DNA from: an uncultured Bacteroidia bacterium
Lineage (GTDB): Bacteria; Bacteroidota; Bacteroidia; Bacteroidales; UBA932
Reading direction: 5' to 3'
Length of the DNA: 42,279 nt
Assembly: GCA_902797435.1 (NCBI GenBank)
Contig: CADBSV010000018.1
Span: forward strand, 1 to 42,279
In this document: positions 23,652-31,285 of the stretch, in pieces
Layout: every line of letters begins with the position of its first letter
How positions within the stretch are numbered: position 1 is the stretch's first letter
Position numbers and translations under genes: made by a program
Notes under the pieces: model-generated
Seen by the model: the letters and a program-made list of their open reading frames with translations, nothing else
Told to the model about the DNA's origin: nothing
The model's database searches: none

Positions 23652-23659
23652 TATCTTTG
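23652..23659 (+). promoter_or_regulatory. -7 box of the AlkZ-like gene; leaderless start
   Basis: TATCTTTG is a perfect TAnnTTTG match ending 6 nt before the ATG at 23666, so the transcript likely begins at or within a base or two of the start codon. Confidence 0.6.
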
Positions 23660-23665
23660 CCCGTA

Positions 23666-24649
23666 ATGAACCCCGTATCCGCACGTTTACTTAGCCAGCA
23701 GCTGGCCAGTCCGCAGTTCAAGGAAGCTGCGGAGGTGGTGTCGTGGTTCGGGGCTATGCAGGCGCAGGATCCGAGGTCGATGCAGAGGGCGGTTACGATG
23801 CGCACCCAAAAGCCCTCGCCGGAAGCGTTCCGGGAGGCATTCGACAGCGGTCGTATAATCCGTTCGCATCTTCTTCGCTGCACCTGGCAACTCGTTACTG
23901 CAGAGGATTATCCGTGGATGCGCAGCCTCTGCTACTATAAAGGCAGGGCCGTCCTTGACGGGTGGACCAGGTCCATGGGCTTCGCCTATTCCGGAGCGGA
24001 AAAAGAAAGGATGCTCTCGATAATAGAAGACACCGTATCACGTGAGGGCGAAACTACGGAGGATATCATCCGGGAAGCCCTTCTGGAGGGCGGGGTCCCG
24101 AAGGAGAGGCTTGCCTATAATCATCAGCTCCGTCTTGCCGAACTGGAGGGCATCGTGTGCTGCGGAACCCTCGGCCCTAAAAACACCTACCGTCTTGTAA
24201 GGGAGAGAATTCCCGGGCCGCAGAAACGCTTCGGCAGGGAAGAGGCCCTTGCGCTTCTTGCAAGGAAATACTTCCGCAGCCACGGCCCTGCAACTCTGGA
24301 GGATTTCATCTGGTGGAGCGGCCTCTCCGCCGGGGACTGCCGCAAGGGGATCGGAGCCCTTGGTGAAGAGCTGATACATACCACATTCAAGGGCAGAAAC
24401 TGGATAATTCACCGGGATTCGCGTACGAGGGGATTCCGGAAGGGGTGCCTTCTGCTGCTTCCTGCCTACGACGAGTATCTTATCGGTTATAAGAGCAGGG
24501 ACCTCGTGCTGGATCCTGCAAACGCACACTATGCTCATGACAAGAAGGGCATTTTCCGCCATGTGGTGGCGTATGACGGCGAGATTGTGGGCAACTGGAA
24601 GCCTTCGGAAAAGGACGGTGGAATCACCTTCTTCAAGGAACTGCAGTAG
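23666..24649 (+). CDS. AlkZ-like (HTH_42) DNA glycosylase
   Basis: A 327-residue cytoplasmic protein of the winged-helix HTH_42 family (PF06224). The catalytic signature QxQ is present as MQAQDPRS (Gln32, Gln34), the form found in AlkZ-type glycosylases that unhook interstrand crosslinks or excise bulky alkylated bases, rather than the QxD form of YcaQ. Further family features are SHLLRCTWQLVTAEDYPWM, and PAYDEYLIGYKSRD near the C-terminus. It likely repairs alkylated DNA. The ATG at 23666 fits the leaderless promoter; a TTG three codons earlier is less likely. The 3' end overlaps the convergent ogt gene by 17 nt, pairing two alkylation-repair genes. Confidence 0.8.
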   Translation: MNPVSARLLSQQLASPQFKEAAEVVSWFGAMQAQDPRSMQRAVTMRTQKPSPEAFREAFDSGRIIRSHLLRCTWQLVTAEDYPWMRSLCYYKGRAVLDGWTRSMGFAYSGAEKERMLSIIEDTVSREGETTEDIIREALLEGGVPKERLAYNHQLRLAELEGIVCCGTLGPKNTYRLVRERIPGPQKRFGREEALALLARKYFRSHGPATLEDFIWWSGLSAGDCRKGIGALGEELIHTTFKGRNWIIHRDSRTRGFRKGCLLLLPAYDEYLIGYKSRDLVLDPANAHYAHDKKGIFRHVVAYDGEIVGNWKPSEKDGGITFFKELQ

Positions 24650-25157
24650 CCTGAAAAGCAGTTATTTCGAGATTCAGCAGATATCGTTTTGCTTCGAGGC
24701 CTCCGGCATAACCGGTGAGGCGCCCGCCGGAGCCGATGACGCGGTGGCAGGGGATGATTATGGAGATGGCGTTAGCCCCTATGGCCCCGGCTACTGCGCG
24801 CACGGCACTGGGAGAGCCCAACCGTGAGGCAATATCGGCATAAGTGACAGTGGTGCCGTAAGGAATACTCAGGAGAGTTTCCCACACCCTTTTTTGAAAT
24901 GGCGTGCCGGCAAGGGCCAGCGGAAGGTCGAATTGTCGGAGCCGACCCTGAAAATAAAGGTCAAGCTGCCTCGCTGCCTCAGCGATAACATCCTCCTTTC
25001 CGGAACCGGGTTCCGTCCCTTCTATCTCTCCAAGAACTTCCCGCACCCGTCCGTTTACCCGGTTGCGGTCTTTGCGGGACACCCAGTCGCAAAGGCACAG
25101 GCGTCCGCCGGAGCAGGCGAGCAGAAGGTCGCCGCAGGGGGAGTGGTAAACGGTCAT
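24633..25157 (-). CDS. ogt: Methylated-DNA-protein-cysteine methyltransferase (Ogt/MGMT)
   Basis: A 174-residue protein with the standard fold: N-terminal domain (to about residue 80), then the active-site domain with PFQKRVWETLLSIPYGTTVTYADIA, AVAGAIGANAISIIIPCHRVI (Cys137 as methyl acceptor in PCHR), and GGRLTGYAGGLEAKRYLL. It removes methyl groups from O6-methylguanine by stoichiometric transfer to Cys137. It overlaps the AlkZ-like gene tail-to-tail by 17 nt and is 13 nt downstream of a small lipoprotein gene on the same strand, probably in one transcript. Confidence 0.93.
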   Translation of the reverse strand: MTVYHSPCGDLLLACSGGRLCLCDWVSRKDRNRVNGRVREVLGEIEGTEPGSGKEDVIAEAARQLDLYFQGRLRQFDLPLALAGTPFQKRVWETLLSIPYGTTVTYADIASRLGSPSAVRAVAGAIGANAISIIIPCHRVIGSGGRLTGYAGGLEAKRYLLNLEITAFQATAVP

Positions 25158-25170
25158 CTGCAGTTCACGG

Positions 25171-25542
25171 TCAATTCTGGCGGATATATTTGAAAGCGCT
25201 TCCGTTCTCCAGAAGCGGCCAGGTGGAGCCTGTGAAGGTTACGGTGGCCGTGTCTTTCTGCACTGTGATGATGCCGCTTATGGGATTCCCTGCGGCATCG
25301 GTGGCGGTGAAGGAAAGACCCTTGCGGGACAGGGTGCCGACGCCGTCGTCAAGCGAAGTGAGCCGGAAAATGACGATTTTAACATCAAAACTGCCGTCTT
25401 CCTGCTTGTTTATGAACAGATTGGGTTCATTGTTGTCGGTGTCGAGCCAGGTGCCTTCGAAGAGGGCGGCATCAACTCCCGAACTACATGCAAAAACAGC
25501 AAGGAGCACAGCCGGGAATAAGGATTTTGCAGATAGCTTCAT
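25171..25542 (-). CDS. Small beta-rich lipoprotein, unknown function
   Basis: A 123-residue product with signal peptide and Cys19 (AVFACSS) as probable lipid-attachment site. The mature part is a small beta structure with GTWLDTDNNEPNLFINKQ, GTLSRKGLSFTATDA and TVTFTGSTWPLLENG, suggesting a lipocalin-like or META-like small barrel, not proven. It precedes ogt by 13 nt and has a full promoter (25548-25579). Its last residues FKYIRQN sit next to the ogt start. Confidence 0.65.
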   Translation of the reverse strand: MKLSAKSLFPAVLLAVFACSSGVDAALFEGTWLDTDNNEPNLFINKQEDGSFDVKIVIFRLTSLDDGVGTLSRKGLSFTATDAAGNPISGIITVQKDTATVTFTGSTWPLLENGSAFKYIRQN

Positions 25543-25547
25543 GAATA

Positions 25548-25579
25548 CAAAGTTACTCTTTTTGGCCGGTTAAAGCAAA
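25548..25579 (-). promoter_or_regulatory. Promoter of the small lipoprotein-ogt unit
   Basis: On the minus strand TTTG (25576-25579) is followed after 20 nt by TAACTTTG (25548-25555), which ends 5 nt before the ATG at 25542. The transcript would start at or just upstream of the start codon. Confidence 0.6.
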
Positions 25580-25585
25580 AAACAC

Positions 25586-25593
25586 TATATTAG
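25586..25593 (+). promoter_or_regulatory. Probable -7 box of the DUF1295 gene
   Basis: TATATTAG matches TAnnTTTG at seven of eight positions and ends 4 nt before the ATG at 25598. It is divergent from the lipoprotein promoter in a 55-nt spacer. Confidence 0.4.
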
Positions 25594-25597
25594 TATC

Positions 25598-26545
25598 ATG
25601 AAAATGAACATTCCCCTGATGGGCGCCCTCATTATCCTGTCGCTCGTCGTCTGCCCCCTGCTTTATATTTATGTGGGGCCTTCACTTGACTCATATCAGC
25701 TGGATACCCTCAAGATTCTCGGAATAATCGCGGCCTGCAGCGCAGCCTGGTGTTTTGTCGTGGGCGAAATTACCGGAAACAACAGCCAGATGGACAAGCT
25801 CTGGAGCCTTCTTCCTATAGCCTATGTCTGGATTATAGCGGCAAGGGGAGATTTCAGCGCGCGTCTGGTGGTAATGGCAGTGCTGGTTACCATCTGGGGA
25901 GCGCGCCTCACTTTCAACTTTGCCCGCAAGGGGGCCTACAGCCTCAGGTTCTGGGAAGGCAAGGAGGATTACCGCTGGAGCGTTGTGCGCAGCGGCCCCG
26001 CTTTCCGCAGGAAATGGGCCTGGATGCTCTTCGACCTGCTGTTCATTTCTGTTTATCAGAACGCCCTGGTGCTGATGATTACTTTCCCTGCTCTGGTGAG
26101 CATGAATTCGGCCGCTCCTTTCGGGTGGACAGATGCCGTAGCCGCCGCTCTGATGCTGGGATTCGTAGTCTATGAGGCCATCGCCGACGAGCAGCAGTGG
26201 AATTTCCAGACTACAAAATGGCAGATTCTCGGCACCGGAGCAGCTTTGGAAGATCTGCCGGAGCCTTATCGAAAGGGATTCAATACCAAGGGCCTTTGGA
26301 GCCGCAGCAGGCATCCGAACTATTTTGCCGAGCAGGGCACCTGGATAGCCTTCTATATCTTCTCGGTGGCTGCCGGTACAGGCATCTTCAACTGGAGCGT
26401 CATAGGCGCCCTGCTGCTTGTGGTGCTCTTCCTTGGCAGTTCGGCTCTCGCCGAAGAAATAAGTTCGGGGAAGTACCCGGAGTATGCAGCCTACTGCGCC
26501 AGCGTTCCCAAGTTCTTCCCTGGAAAGAAAAAAATCAGCCGTTAG
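25598..26545 (+). CDS. DUF1295 membrane protein (steroid 5-alpha-reductase/ICMT-like)
   Basis: A 315-residue integral membrane protein with about seven hydrophobic segments. It shows the DUF1295 features: an N-terminal pair of helices, NSQMDKLWSLLPIAYVW, GARLTFNFARKGAYSLRFWEGKEDYRW, QQWNFQTTKWQ, and the C-terminal SRSRHPNYFAEQGTWIAFY, the last like the NAD(P)H/AdoMet-binding histidine region of steroid reductases and isoprenylcysteine methyltransferases. In bacteria such proteins are predicted lipid reductases or methyltransferases; the substrate is unknown. Its stop overlaps the stop of convergent slyD by 4 nt. Confidence 0.8.
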   Translation: MKMNIPLMGALIILSLVVCPLLYIYVGPSLDSYQLDTLKILGIIAACSAAWCFVVGEITGNNSQMDKLWSLLPIAYVWIIAARGDFSARLVVMAVLVTIWGARLTFNFARKGAYSLRFWEGKEDYRWSVVRSGPAFRRKWAWMLFDLLFISVYQNALVLMITFPALVSMNSAAPFGWTDAVAAALMLGFVVYEAIADEQQWNFQTTKWQILGTGAALEDLPEPYRKGFNTKGLWSRSRHPNYFAEQGTWIAFYIFSVAAGTGIFNWSVIGALLLVVLFLGSSALAEEISSGKYPEYAAYCASVPKFFPGKKKISR

Positions 26546-27180
26546 TCCTCTTCGTGACAGCAGTGCCCTTCGCCCTTGTGGCAGCACTCTCCGTCGCCGT
26601 GGCCTTCGCCTTTGTGGCAGCATTCGCCCTCTGAGCCTTCTTCGCCCTTGTGGCAATGGCCTTTGCCGTGGCAGCACTTGTGGCCTTCCTCCTGAGGAGC
26701 ATATTCTCCGTGCAGGCCGTTTGTGAGTTCGGCCTCGGTAGCATCGCGGACGGCCACTACCTCACCGGTGAAGTGCAGGGTCTTGCCTGCCATCGGATGG
26801 TTGAAGTCCATGGTGACCTTGTCTGCTCCTACGGCCGCCACGGTGCCTCGCACGACGTTTCCGTTGCCGTCGAGCATGGGGACGATGGCTCCAATCTGCA
26901 GGAACTGCTCCTGCAGGATGCCGTCTGCCATGAAGGCTTCCTTCGGGATGTCGAATTTGTATTCTGCCTTGTACTCGCCGTATCCTTCGGCGGGGCTGAG
27001 CGTGAATTCGAAGGTTTCACCGGGTTCCTTGCCATGAACCTCCTCCTCGAAACGGGGGATGAGCATGTGGGTGCCGTGGATGTATTCGAGAGGCTGGTCC
27101 TTTCCTGCCTTGTCCGCGATTTTACCCTCTACTTCAAGCTGATATGCGAGAGAGACTACCTTGTTCTGTTCAATTTTCAT
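26542..27180 (-). CDS. slyD: FKBP-type peptidyl-prolyl isomerase SlyD with long Cys/His tail
   Basis: The 212-residue protein begins with the FKBP part of SlyD (MKIEQNKVVSLAYQLEVEG, and IPRFEEEVHGKEPGETFEF, GYGEY), with the insert-in-flap domain near residues 70-130 (IVPMLDGNGNVV, VTMDFNHPMAGKTL). After about residue 160 comes a metal-binding tail with three ECCHKGEGH-type repeats plus HKCCHGKGHCHKG, ending HCCHEED. SlyD isomerises prolyl bonds, acts as a chaperone and binds nickel or other metals through the tail. It is the last gene of the minus-strand operon, 18 nt after pmbA. Confidence 0.9.
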   Translation of the reverse strand: MKIEQNKVVSLAYQLEVEGKIADKAGKDQPLEYIHGTHMLIPRFEEEVHGKEPGETFEFTLSPAEGYGEYKAEYKFDIPKEAFMADGILQEQFLQIGAIVPMLDGNGNVVRGTVAAVGADKVTMDFNHPMAGKTLHFTGEVVAVRDATEAELTNGLHGEYAPQEEGHKCCHGKGHCHKGEEGSEGECCHKGEGHGDGECCHKGEGHCCHEED

Positions 27181-27198
27181 ATTGTGTAAGATTATTGA

Positions 27199-28545
27199 TT
27201 ATTCTCCGCTGAAGTCCACATCCCTGAACGCCAGGGTGGGGACGAGTTTGCTCTTGCAGGGGCGCGAGTCGTTTCCTGCTGCGATAAGACCCTGCCAGAG
27301 CGTGAGGAAGTTTCCTGTTATGAGCATCCCGCTTACCGGCCGGACGATATGTCCGTCCCTGAATTCGAAGCCTTCGATCCCGTAGGAGAAGTCGCCTGTG
27401 GCTGGATTGGAGTTGCCTCCGTTGAAATCCGTCACCAGTATCCCGTCGCCGCATAACTTAAGGATCTCATCCCGGTCTGAGGGGGCCTGTCCAGCTCCGC
27501 AGTACGGCAGCAGCAGCGGCCTCGTGGCCTCCTCCTGCGTCGGTTCCATTCCCAGTTTGTTGGCCATGTAGGTGTTCAGGAAATACTCCTTCACCACTCC
27601 CTTTTCGATGATGGGACGTTCGCGCGTGGCGACACCTTCTGAGTCGAAGAGGCGGCTCCCGTTCTCGCCAGGGCGGTGCGGGCAGTCCAAAAGGGTCATC
27701 CCTTCGGGGAAGACCTGCTTTCCGAGGCTGTCCCTCAGGAAAGAGTTGCTCTGCTGCAGATTATATCCGTTAAGGGCACCAAGGATAGGGGAGACGGCCT
27801 TATAGGCTATCTCGCTGTCCAGCACAAGGGTGCGTTTGCCCCCGGGAATCTTCCGGGCCCCAATCTGGGCTACCGCATTTTCGAGGGCTCTGCGCCCGAT
27901 CGCTGCAGCGTCGAGGTCTGCCTTCCTCACGCAGGAATCCCACCAGTAGCCGCTGTATTTGCGGTGCCGGGAGTCCTCTATGGTTACTTCCACCCCATAG
28001 GAGAAGCAGGTCTCGCAGTGCAGGGCTTCGAGGCCTCCGCTGTCAAGGCAGTAGCAGTATTCCAGATTGTCGGAATATTCTCCTTCTTCGGAGATGAGCT
28101 TCCAGCCTTTCCCTTCCGAGGGCCAGGTGCAGGCAGACAGTGCCACATCTCTCCGGTGCCCGGAGGCAACCTGCTCATAGGCAGGGTCGTAAAGGCCGAG
28201 TTCGTCACCTTTAACGGCGGTCTTTACCTGCCTCCCCGGGGATGGAAGGTCGCGGCAGGGGTCGGGGGCTAGCATCTTTACGGTCTGTACGGCCCCGGAA
28301 ATGAATTTCCGAAGCGCCCCCTCTTCGAGGCGGTTGGTGGAGAAGGAGCCGAAGCGTCCGCCTGTGAAAATGCAGATTTCGACGTTCCGGTCGAGGCAGG
28401 ACGTCACCTTGTCAACTTTGCCGTCAAGGGTGGCGACCAGGTCCATGGCGCTCTTGGAGAGCGTCACCCTTGCCTTCTGGGCACCGGCCTCAAGGGCCAT
28501 ATCCAGGCATTTCCGGGTAAGTTTCTTTTCTGAATCCGAAAGCAT
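27199..28545 (-). CDS. pmbA: TldE/PmbA protein, partner of TldD
   Basis: A 448-residue protein of the TldD/PmbA family without the HExxxH motif, as expected for the PmbA (TldE) subunit. Features: ARVTLSKSAMDLVATLDGKVD early, ISEEGEYSDNLEYCYCLDSGG, and GGKRTLVLDSEIAYKAVSP, then LTVSGMLITGNFLTLW-like residues at the end. With TldD it forms the heterodimeric zinc protease that matures peptides such as microcins and modified leader peptides and degrades antitoxins. The start follows directly after the tldD stop and a strong GGAGGAG Shine-Dalgarno, rare in this phylum, lies upstream. Confidence 0.88.
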   Translation of the reverse strand: MLSDSEKKLTRKCLDMALEAGAQKARVTLSKSAMDLVATLDGKVDKVTSCLDRNVEICIFTGGRFGSFSTNRLEEGALRKFISGAVQTVKMLAPDPCRDLPSPGRQVKTAVKGDELGLYDPAYEQVASGHRRDVALSACTWPSEGKGWKLISEEGEYSDNLEYCYCLDSGGLEALHCETCFSYGVEVTIEDSRHRKYSGYWWDSCVRKADLDAAAIGRRALENAVAQIGARKIPGGKRTLVLDSEIAYKAVSPILGALNGYNLQQSNSFLRDSLGKQVFPEGMTLLDCPHRPGENGSRLFDSEGVATRERPIIEKGVVKEYFLNTYMANKLGMEPTQEEATRPLLLPYCGAGQAPSDRDEILKLCGDGILVTDFNGGNSNPATGDFSYGIEGFEFRDGHIVRPVSGMLITGNFLTLWQGLIAAGNDSRPCKSKLVPTLAFRDVDFSGE

Positions 28546-29970
28546 CTATTCTCCTCCTACCGTTAATTTGCCTACCAGTACGCTGGGAATGCCGCAGCTG
28601 ACCGGAACGCTCTGCTCCTTGCCGCAGGTCCAGGTACCGTCGTCAACCCTCAGGTCGGCTGCTACTGCGGTTATGTCCGCCAGGGCCTCAGGGCCGTTAC
28701 CTATTATATTGATATCCTTCACCGGCATATCCAGACGGCCGTTTTCTATGGTCCAGCCGGCCTTTACGTAGAAGGTGAAGTCGCCTTCGCCTATCTTTAC
28801 CTGTCCGTTGGAGAACTCCTTAACGAAGATACCTTTCCGCACGCTGCCTATAATGTCCTGGAGCGAACCGTCGGTGCCGCTCTCCATGTAGGTGCAGCGC
28901 ATGCGCGGAATGGGGTTGTAACGGAAAGATTCCCTGCGCCCGTTGCCGGTGGGGGGCACTCCGAAGTAAGATGCCGATATGCGGTCGTGCAGGTAGCTTT
29001 CAAGGATGCCGTCGCGCACCATATATGTCTTTTGTCCGGGGACGCCCTCGTCGTCGTAATTGAGGGACCCGCGGTTGCCGGGGATGGTGGCGTCGTCGAG
29101 TATGTTGATGCCTTGGCGTGCCACCCTCTTTCCTATCTTGCCTGCAAAGATGCTTTGGCCTTTGCGGTTGAAATCGGCTTCGAAGGCATGTCCCATGGCT
29201 TCGTGGAGAAGGATTCCGGAGGCTCCGGCGGCCATCACCACCGGCATTTCCCCGCCTTTCGGGCGGCGGGCTTCAAAGCGTTCGTCAAGGCCTTCCACGG
29301 CAGCGTCGGCCAGCTCTTCAATGATGGAATCGGTGAGCATTTCGGCGCCCATCCGGAAGCTCCTGGAGACTGTTTTGTTTTCCGTGCGGCCATCCTGCAT
29401 GAAGATAACGGATGCCGCAATGCTGGCAAGCGGACGGGTGTCGCAGGTGAGTTCACCAAGGGAGTTGTACATGAGGATTTCGCTGGTCTGCGAAGATAGC
29501 ATGCCTATCACCTTGATGACCCTGGGGTCGCGGGAACGGATGGCCGAATCGAGTTTTCGCAGAACCGGCACCCCTTCGGCAGCGGGGGTGTCCCTCCAGT
29601 CTTTTTCAATGGTATAAAAGCTTTTTCGGCAGGGGCCGGAAACAGGCGATGCAGCAGCAGGGAACTTGCCTCCGGCATTGGAATCGGAAATCGCTGCAGC
29701 AGCGCGTGCGGCACGCAGGAGTTCGCCCCATTGCGTGGTCTCGGCATAGGCATAGCCGGTTTTTTCTCCTGAAAGGACACGGATTCCGCATCCGAAATCT
29801 TCGTGGCTGCCGCCGGAATTCACCTCTCCGTCGCGAAGAACCAGTTCCGAACTCACGGTGTCCTCGAAGAAAAGGTCGCACCATGTGCCGCCACTGCGGA
29901 GTCCTTCCGCAACAAGGCTGCGGAGCTGCTCCTCACTCACTCCAAAAATCTCCAGTTTATTCTTGTTCAT
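28546..29970 (-). CDS. tldD: TldD metalloprotease
   Basis: A 474-residue protein of the TldD family. The zinc-binding HEAMGH motif is at residues 256-261, followed by AFEADFNRKGQS, and the C-terminal GTDGSLQDIIGSVRKGIFV and GNGPEALADI segments are typical. It cleaves peptides in complex with PmbA. Its first 14 nt overlap the end of the zeta-like gene, so translation is coupled with that kinase. A third neighbour, slyD, follows pmbA. Confidence 0.9.
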   Translation of the reverse strand: MNKNKLEIFGVSEEQLRSLVAEGLRSGGTWCDLFFEDTVSSELVLRDGEVNSGGSHEDFGCGIRVLSGEKTGYAYAETTQWGELLRAARAAAAISDSNAGGKFPAAASPVSGPCRKSFYTIEKDWRDTPAAEGVPVLRKLDSAIRSRDPRVIKVIGMLSSQTSEILMYNSLGELTCDTRPLASIAASVIFMQDGRTENKTVSRSFRMGAEMLTDSIIEELADAAVEGLDERFEARRPKGGEMPVVMAAGASGILLHEAMGHAFEADFNRKGQSIFAGKIGKRVARQGINILDDATIPGNRGSLNYDDEGVPGQKTYMVRDGILESYLHDRISASYFGVPPTGNGRRESFRYNPIPRMRCTYMESGTDGSLQDIIGSVRKGIFVKEFSNGQVKIGEGDFTFYVKAGWTIENGRLDMPVKDINIIGNGPEALADITAVAADLRVDDGTWTCGKEQSVPVSCGIPSVLVGKLTVGGE

Positions 29971-30541
29971 CGGGATATACGATATTCCGGATTGTCTTGT
30001 ATTTTTCTTCGTCCTTTATGAATGTTCCGAGGCTGCTTCCCTCTGCAACCACCTTGAAAGGGCTGATGGAATTGTCGGCGAGGACCCACTTGTCGCATAT
30101 CGGAAGATAGGTCTCGAAGAAGTACTTGAGCCCCATCTGGTATCGCCTGCGGACTACATTGTCGGGGATGTTGTGCCCTCCCGCCAGCACCCTGCTGCGG
30201 ACTCTATGGATGGCGAGTTCTGGGGAATTGAGCCAGAAATAGAGAAGGGTCACGGTGTACCCCGCCTCCTTTGCGGTATTGATTATGCCCACCAGGGAAC
30301 GGGTGGCCAGCGTCGTCTCGATGCTGAAATCTTCGTGTCGCTCCAGCAGATACTCTATCTTCATTAGCATGTACCGGCTGGCGGCGACCGATGCTTCCGA
30401 CGGGTTGAAAGGGGAGAGGCTCTTTGCGAATTCGTCGGAATTCACGAACTGCGAGCACTCCAGCAATTCAGGGAGAAGCGTATAGGAAGCCGTTGTTTTG
30501 CCGCTGCCGTTGCAGCCTGAGAGGATATAGAGTCGGGGCAT
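29957..30541 (-). CDS. Zeta-toxin-like P-loop kinase
   Basis: A 194-residue P-loop protein: Walker A SGCNGSGKTT (8-17), then FVNSDEFAKSL, an RxxL segment near SRYMLMKIEYLLERHEDFSIETTLATRS, and TLLYFWLNSPELAIHRVRSRVLAGGHNIP, all typical of the zeta-toxin family (PF06414 type). Plasmid zeta toxins phosphorylate UDP-N-acetylglucosamine, while many chromosomal relatives have other or unknown substrates. There is no epsilon-like antitoxin next to it; it sits inside a housekeeping operon, between a TIGR02757 gene (3 nt upstream) and tldD (14 nt overlap), so it is probably a benign cellular kinase. Confidence 0.75.
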   Translation of the reverse strand: MPRLYILSGCNGSGKTTASYTLLPELLECSQFVNSDEFAKSLSPFNPSEASVAASRYMLMKIEYLLERHEDFSIETTLATRSLVGIINTAKEAGYTVTLLYFWLNSPELAIHRVRSRVLAGGHNIPDNVVRRRYQMGLKYFFETYLPICDKWVLADNSISPFKVVAEGSSLGTFIKDEEKYKTIRNIVYPDEQE

Positions 30542-30544
30542 CGG

Positions 30545-31282
30545 CTATCTTCCGGCTGTGACTCCATAGCCGAAAAGGGCGAAGTCGCCTTTGGCCGGGT
30601 CGTCCGGGAAAATCTCCCGGAAGGAGTCGGTGATTTCCATTGCCGTAGCGAAATCCTTGCTGCGGCGTTTGCATAGCCCCAGTGCCTCGGCCTGGGTATA
30701 GACATGTACGTCGAGCGGAATGACGAGCTCCCGCGGGTCGGAGTCTTTCCATAGGCCAAGGTCAACCAGGCCGTCGCGCCTTACCATCCACCGGCGCATC
30801 ATCCAAATCTTCTTGTTGGCAGCCTTGGGGTCCGGCTTCTGACCGAAGATTTCGGTGCGCATCTCGGCAGGCGAGAGCTTTTCGAGGGAACTCTCGGAAG
30901 AGTAGAAATCCTTGAGCCTGCGGCAGATGGCCGCCACCTCCGACCACTTTACAGTGCGGTGGATGGAGGCGGAATCGCAGCGGTAGCTGCCGGCCATTAC
31001 ATAGTCGTAGGGGCGCCATAGCATCTCGTCGAAAAGACGGCTGCAGTCCCTGACTATCATGGCCCTGCGGCCCCATGCGAAATGGGCTGCGAACACGGCC
31101 GTAATCTCTACGTCCTGCAGTGACGGCCTCCACTGCTCACCCTCGAATCCGAGGGTGGGCTGGATGGTGGTCATCTGTCCGGCGAGGCGTCGCGGAAATG
31201 CGATGGGATCCTCGGTAAAGTACCGGGGATTGTTATATCGCTGGGCCCAGCCGCGCAGTTTCTCTGCAAGAACTTCGTCCAT
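30545..31282 (-). CDS. TIGR02757/DUF2400 family protein
   Basis: A 245-residue protein with the family features: TEDPIAFPRRLAG, EITAVFAAHFAWGRRAMIVRD, ANKKIWMMRRWMVRRDGLVDLGLW, IPLDVHVYTQAEALGLCKRRS, and the C-terminal DPAKGDFALFGYGV. The family (DUF2400) has an HhH-GPD-like fold related to DNA glycosylases, but no activity is established. It lies 3 nt downstream of the POT transporter and 3 nt upstream of the zeta-like gene in the same operon. Confidence 0.88.
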   Translation of the reverse strand: MDEVLAEKLRGWAQRYNNPRYFTEDPIAFPRRLAGQMTTIQPTLGFEGEQWRPSLQDVEITAVFAAHFAWGRRAMIVRDCSRLFDEMLWRPYDYVMAGSYRCDSASIHRTVKWSEVAAICRRLKDFYSSESSLEKLSPAEMRTEIFGQKPDPKAANKKIWMMRRWMVRRDGLVDLGLWKDSDPRELVIPLDVHVYTQAEALGLCKRRSKDFATAMEITDSFREIFPDDPAKGDFALFGYGVTAGR

Positions 31283-31285
31283 GGT

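Noticed and set aside
29957-30541. Zeta-like kinase as a classical toxin-antitoxin pair
   Set aside because: There is no epsilon-type antitoxin gene adjacent and the gene is embedded in a housekeeping operon.
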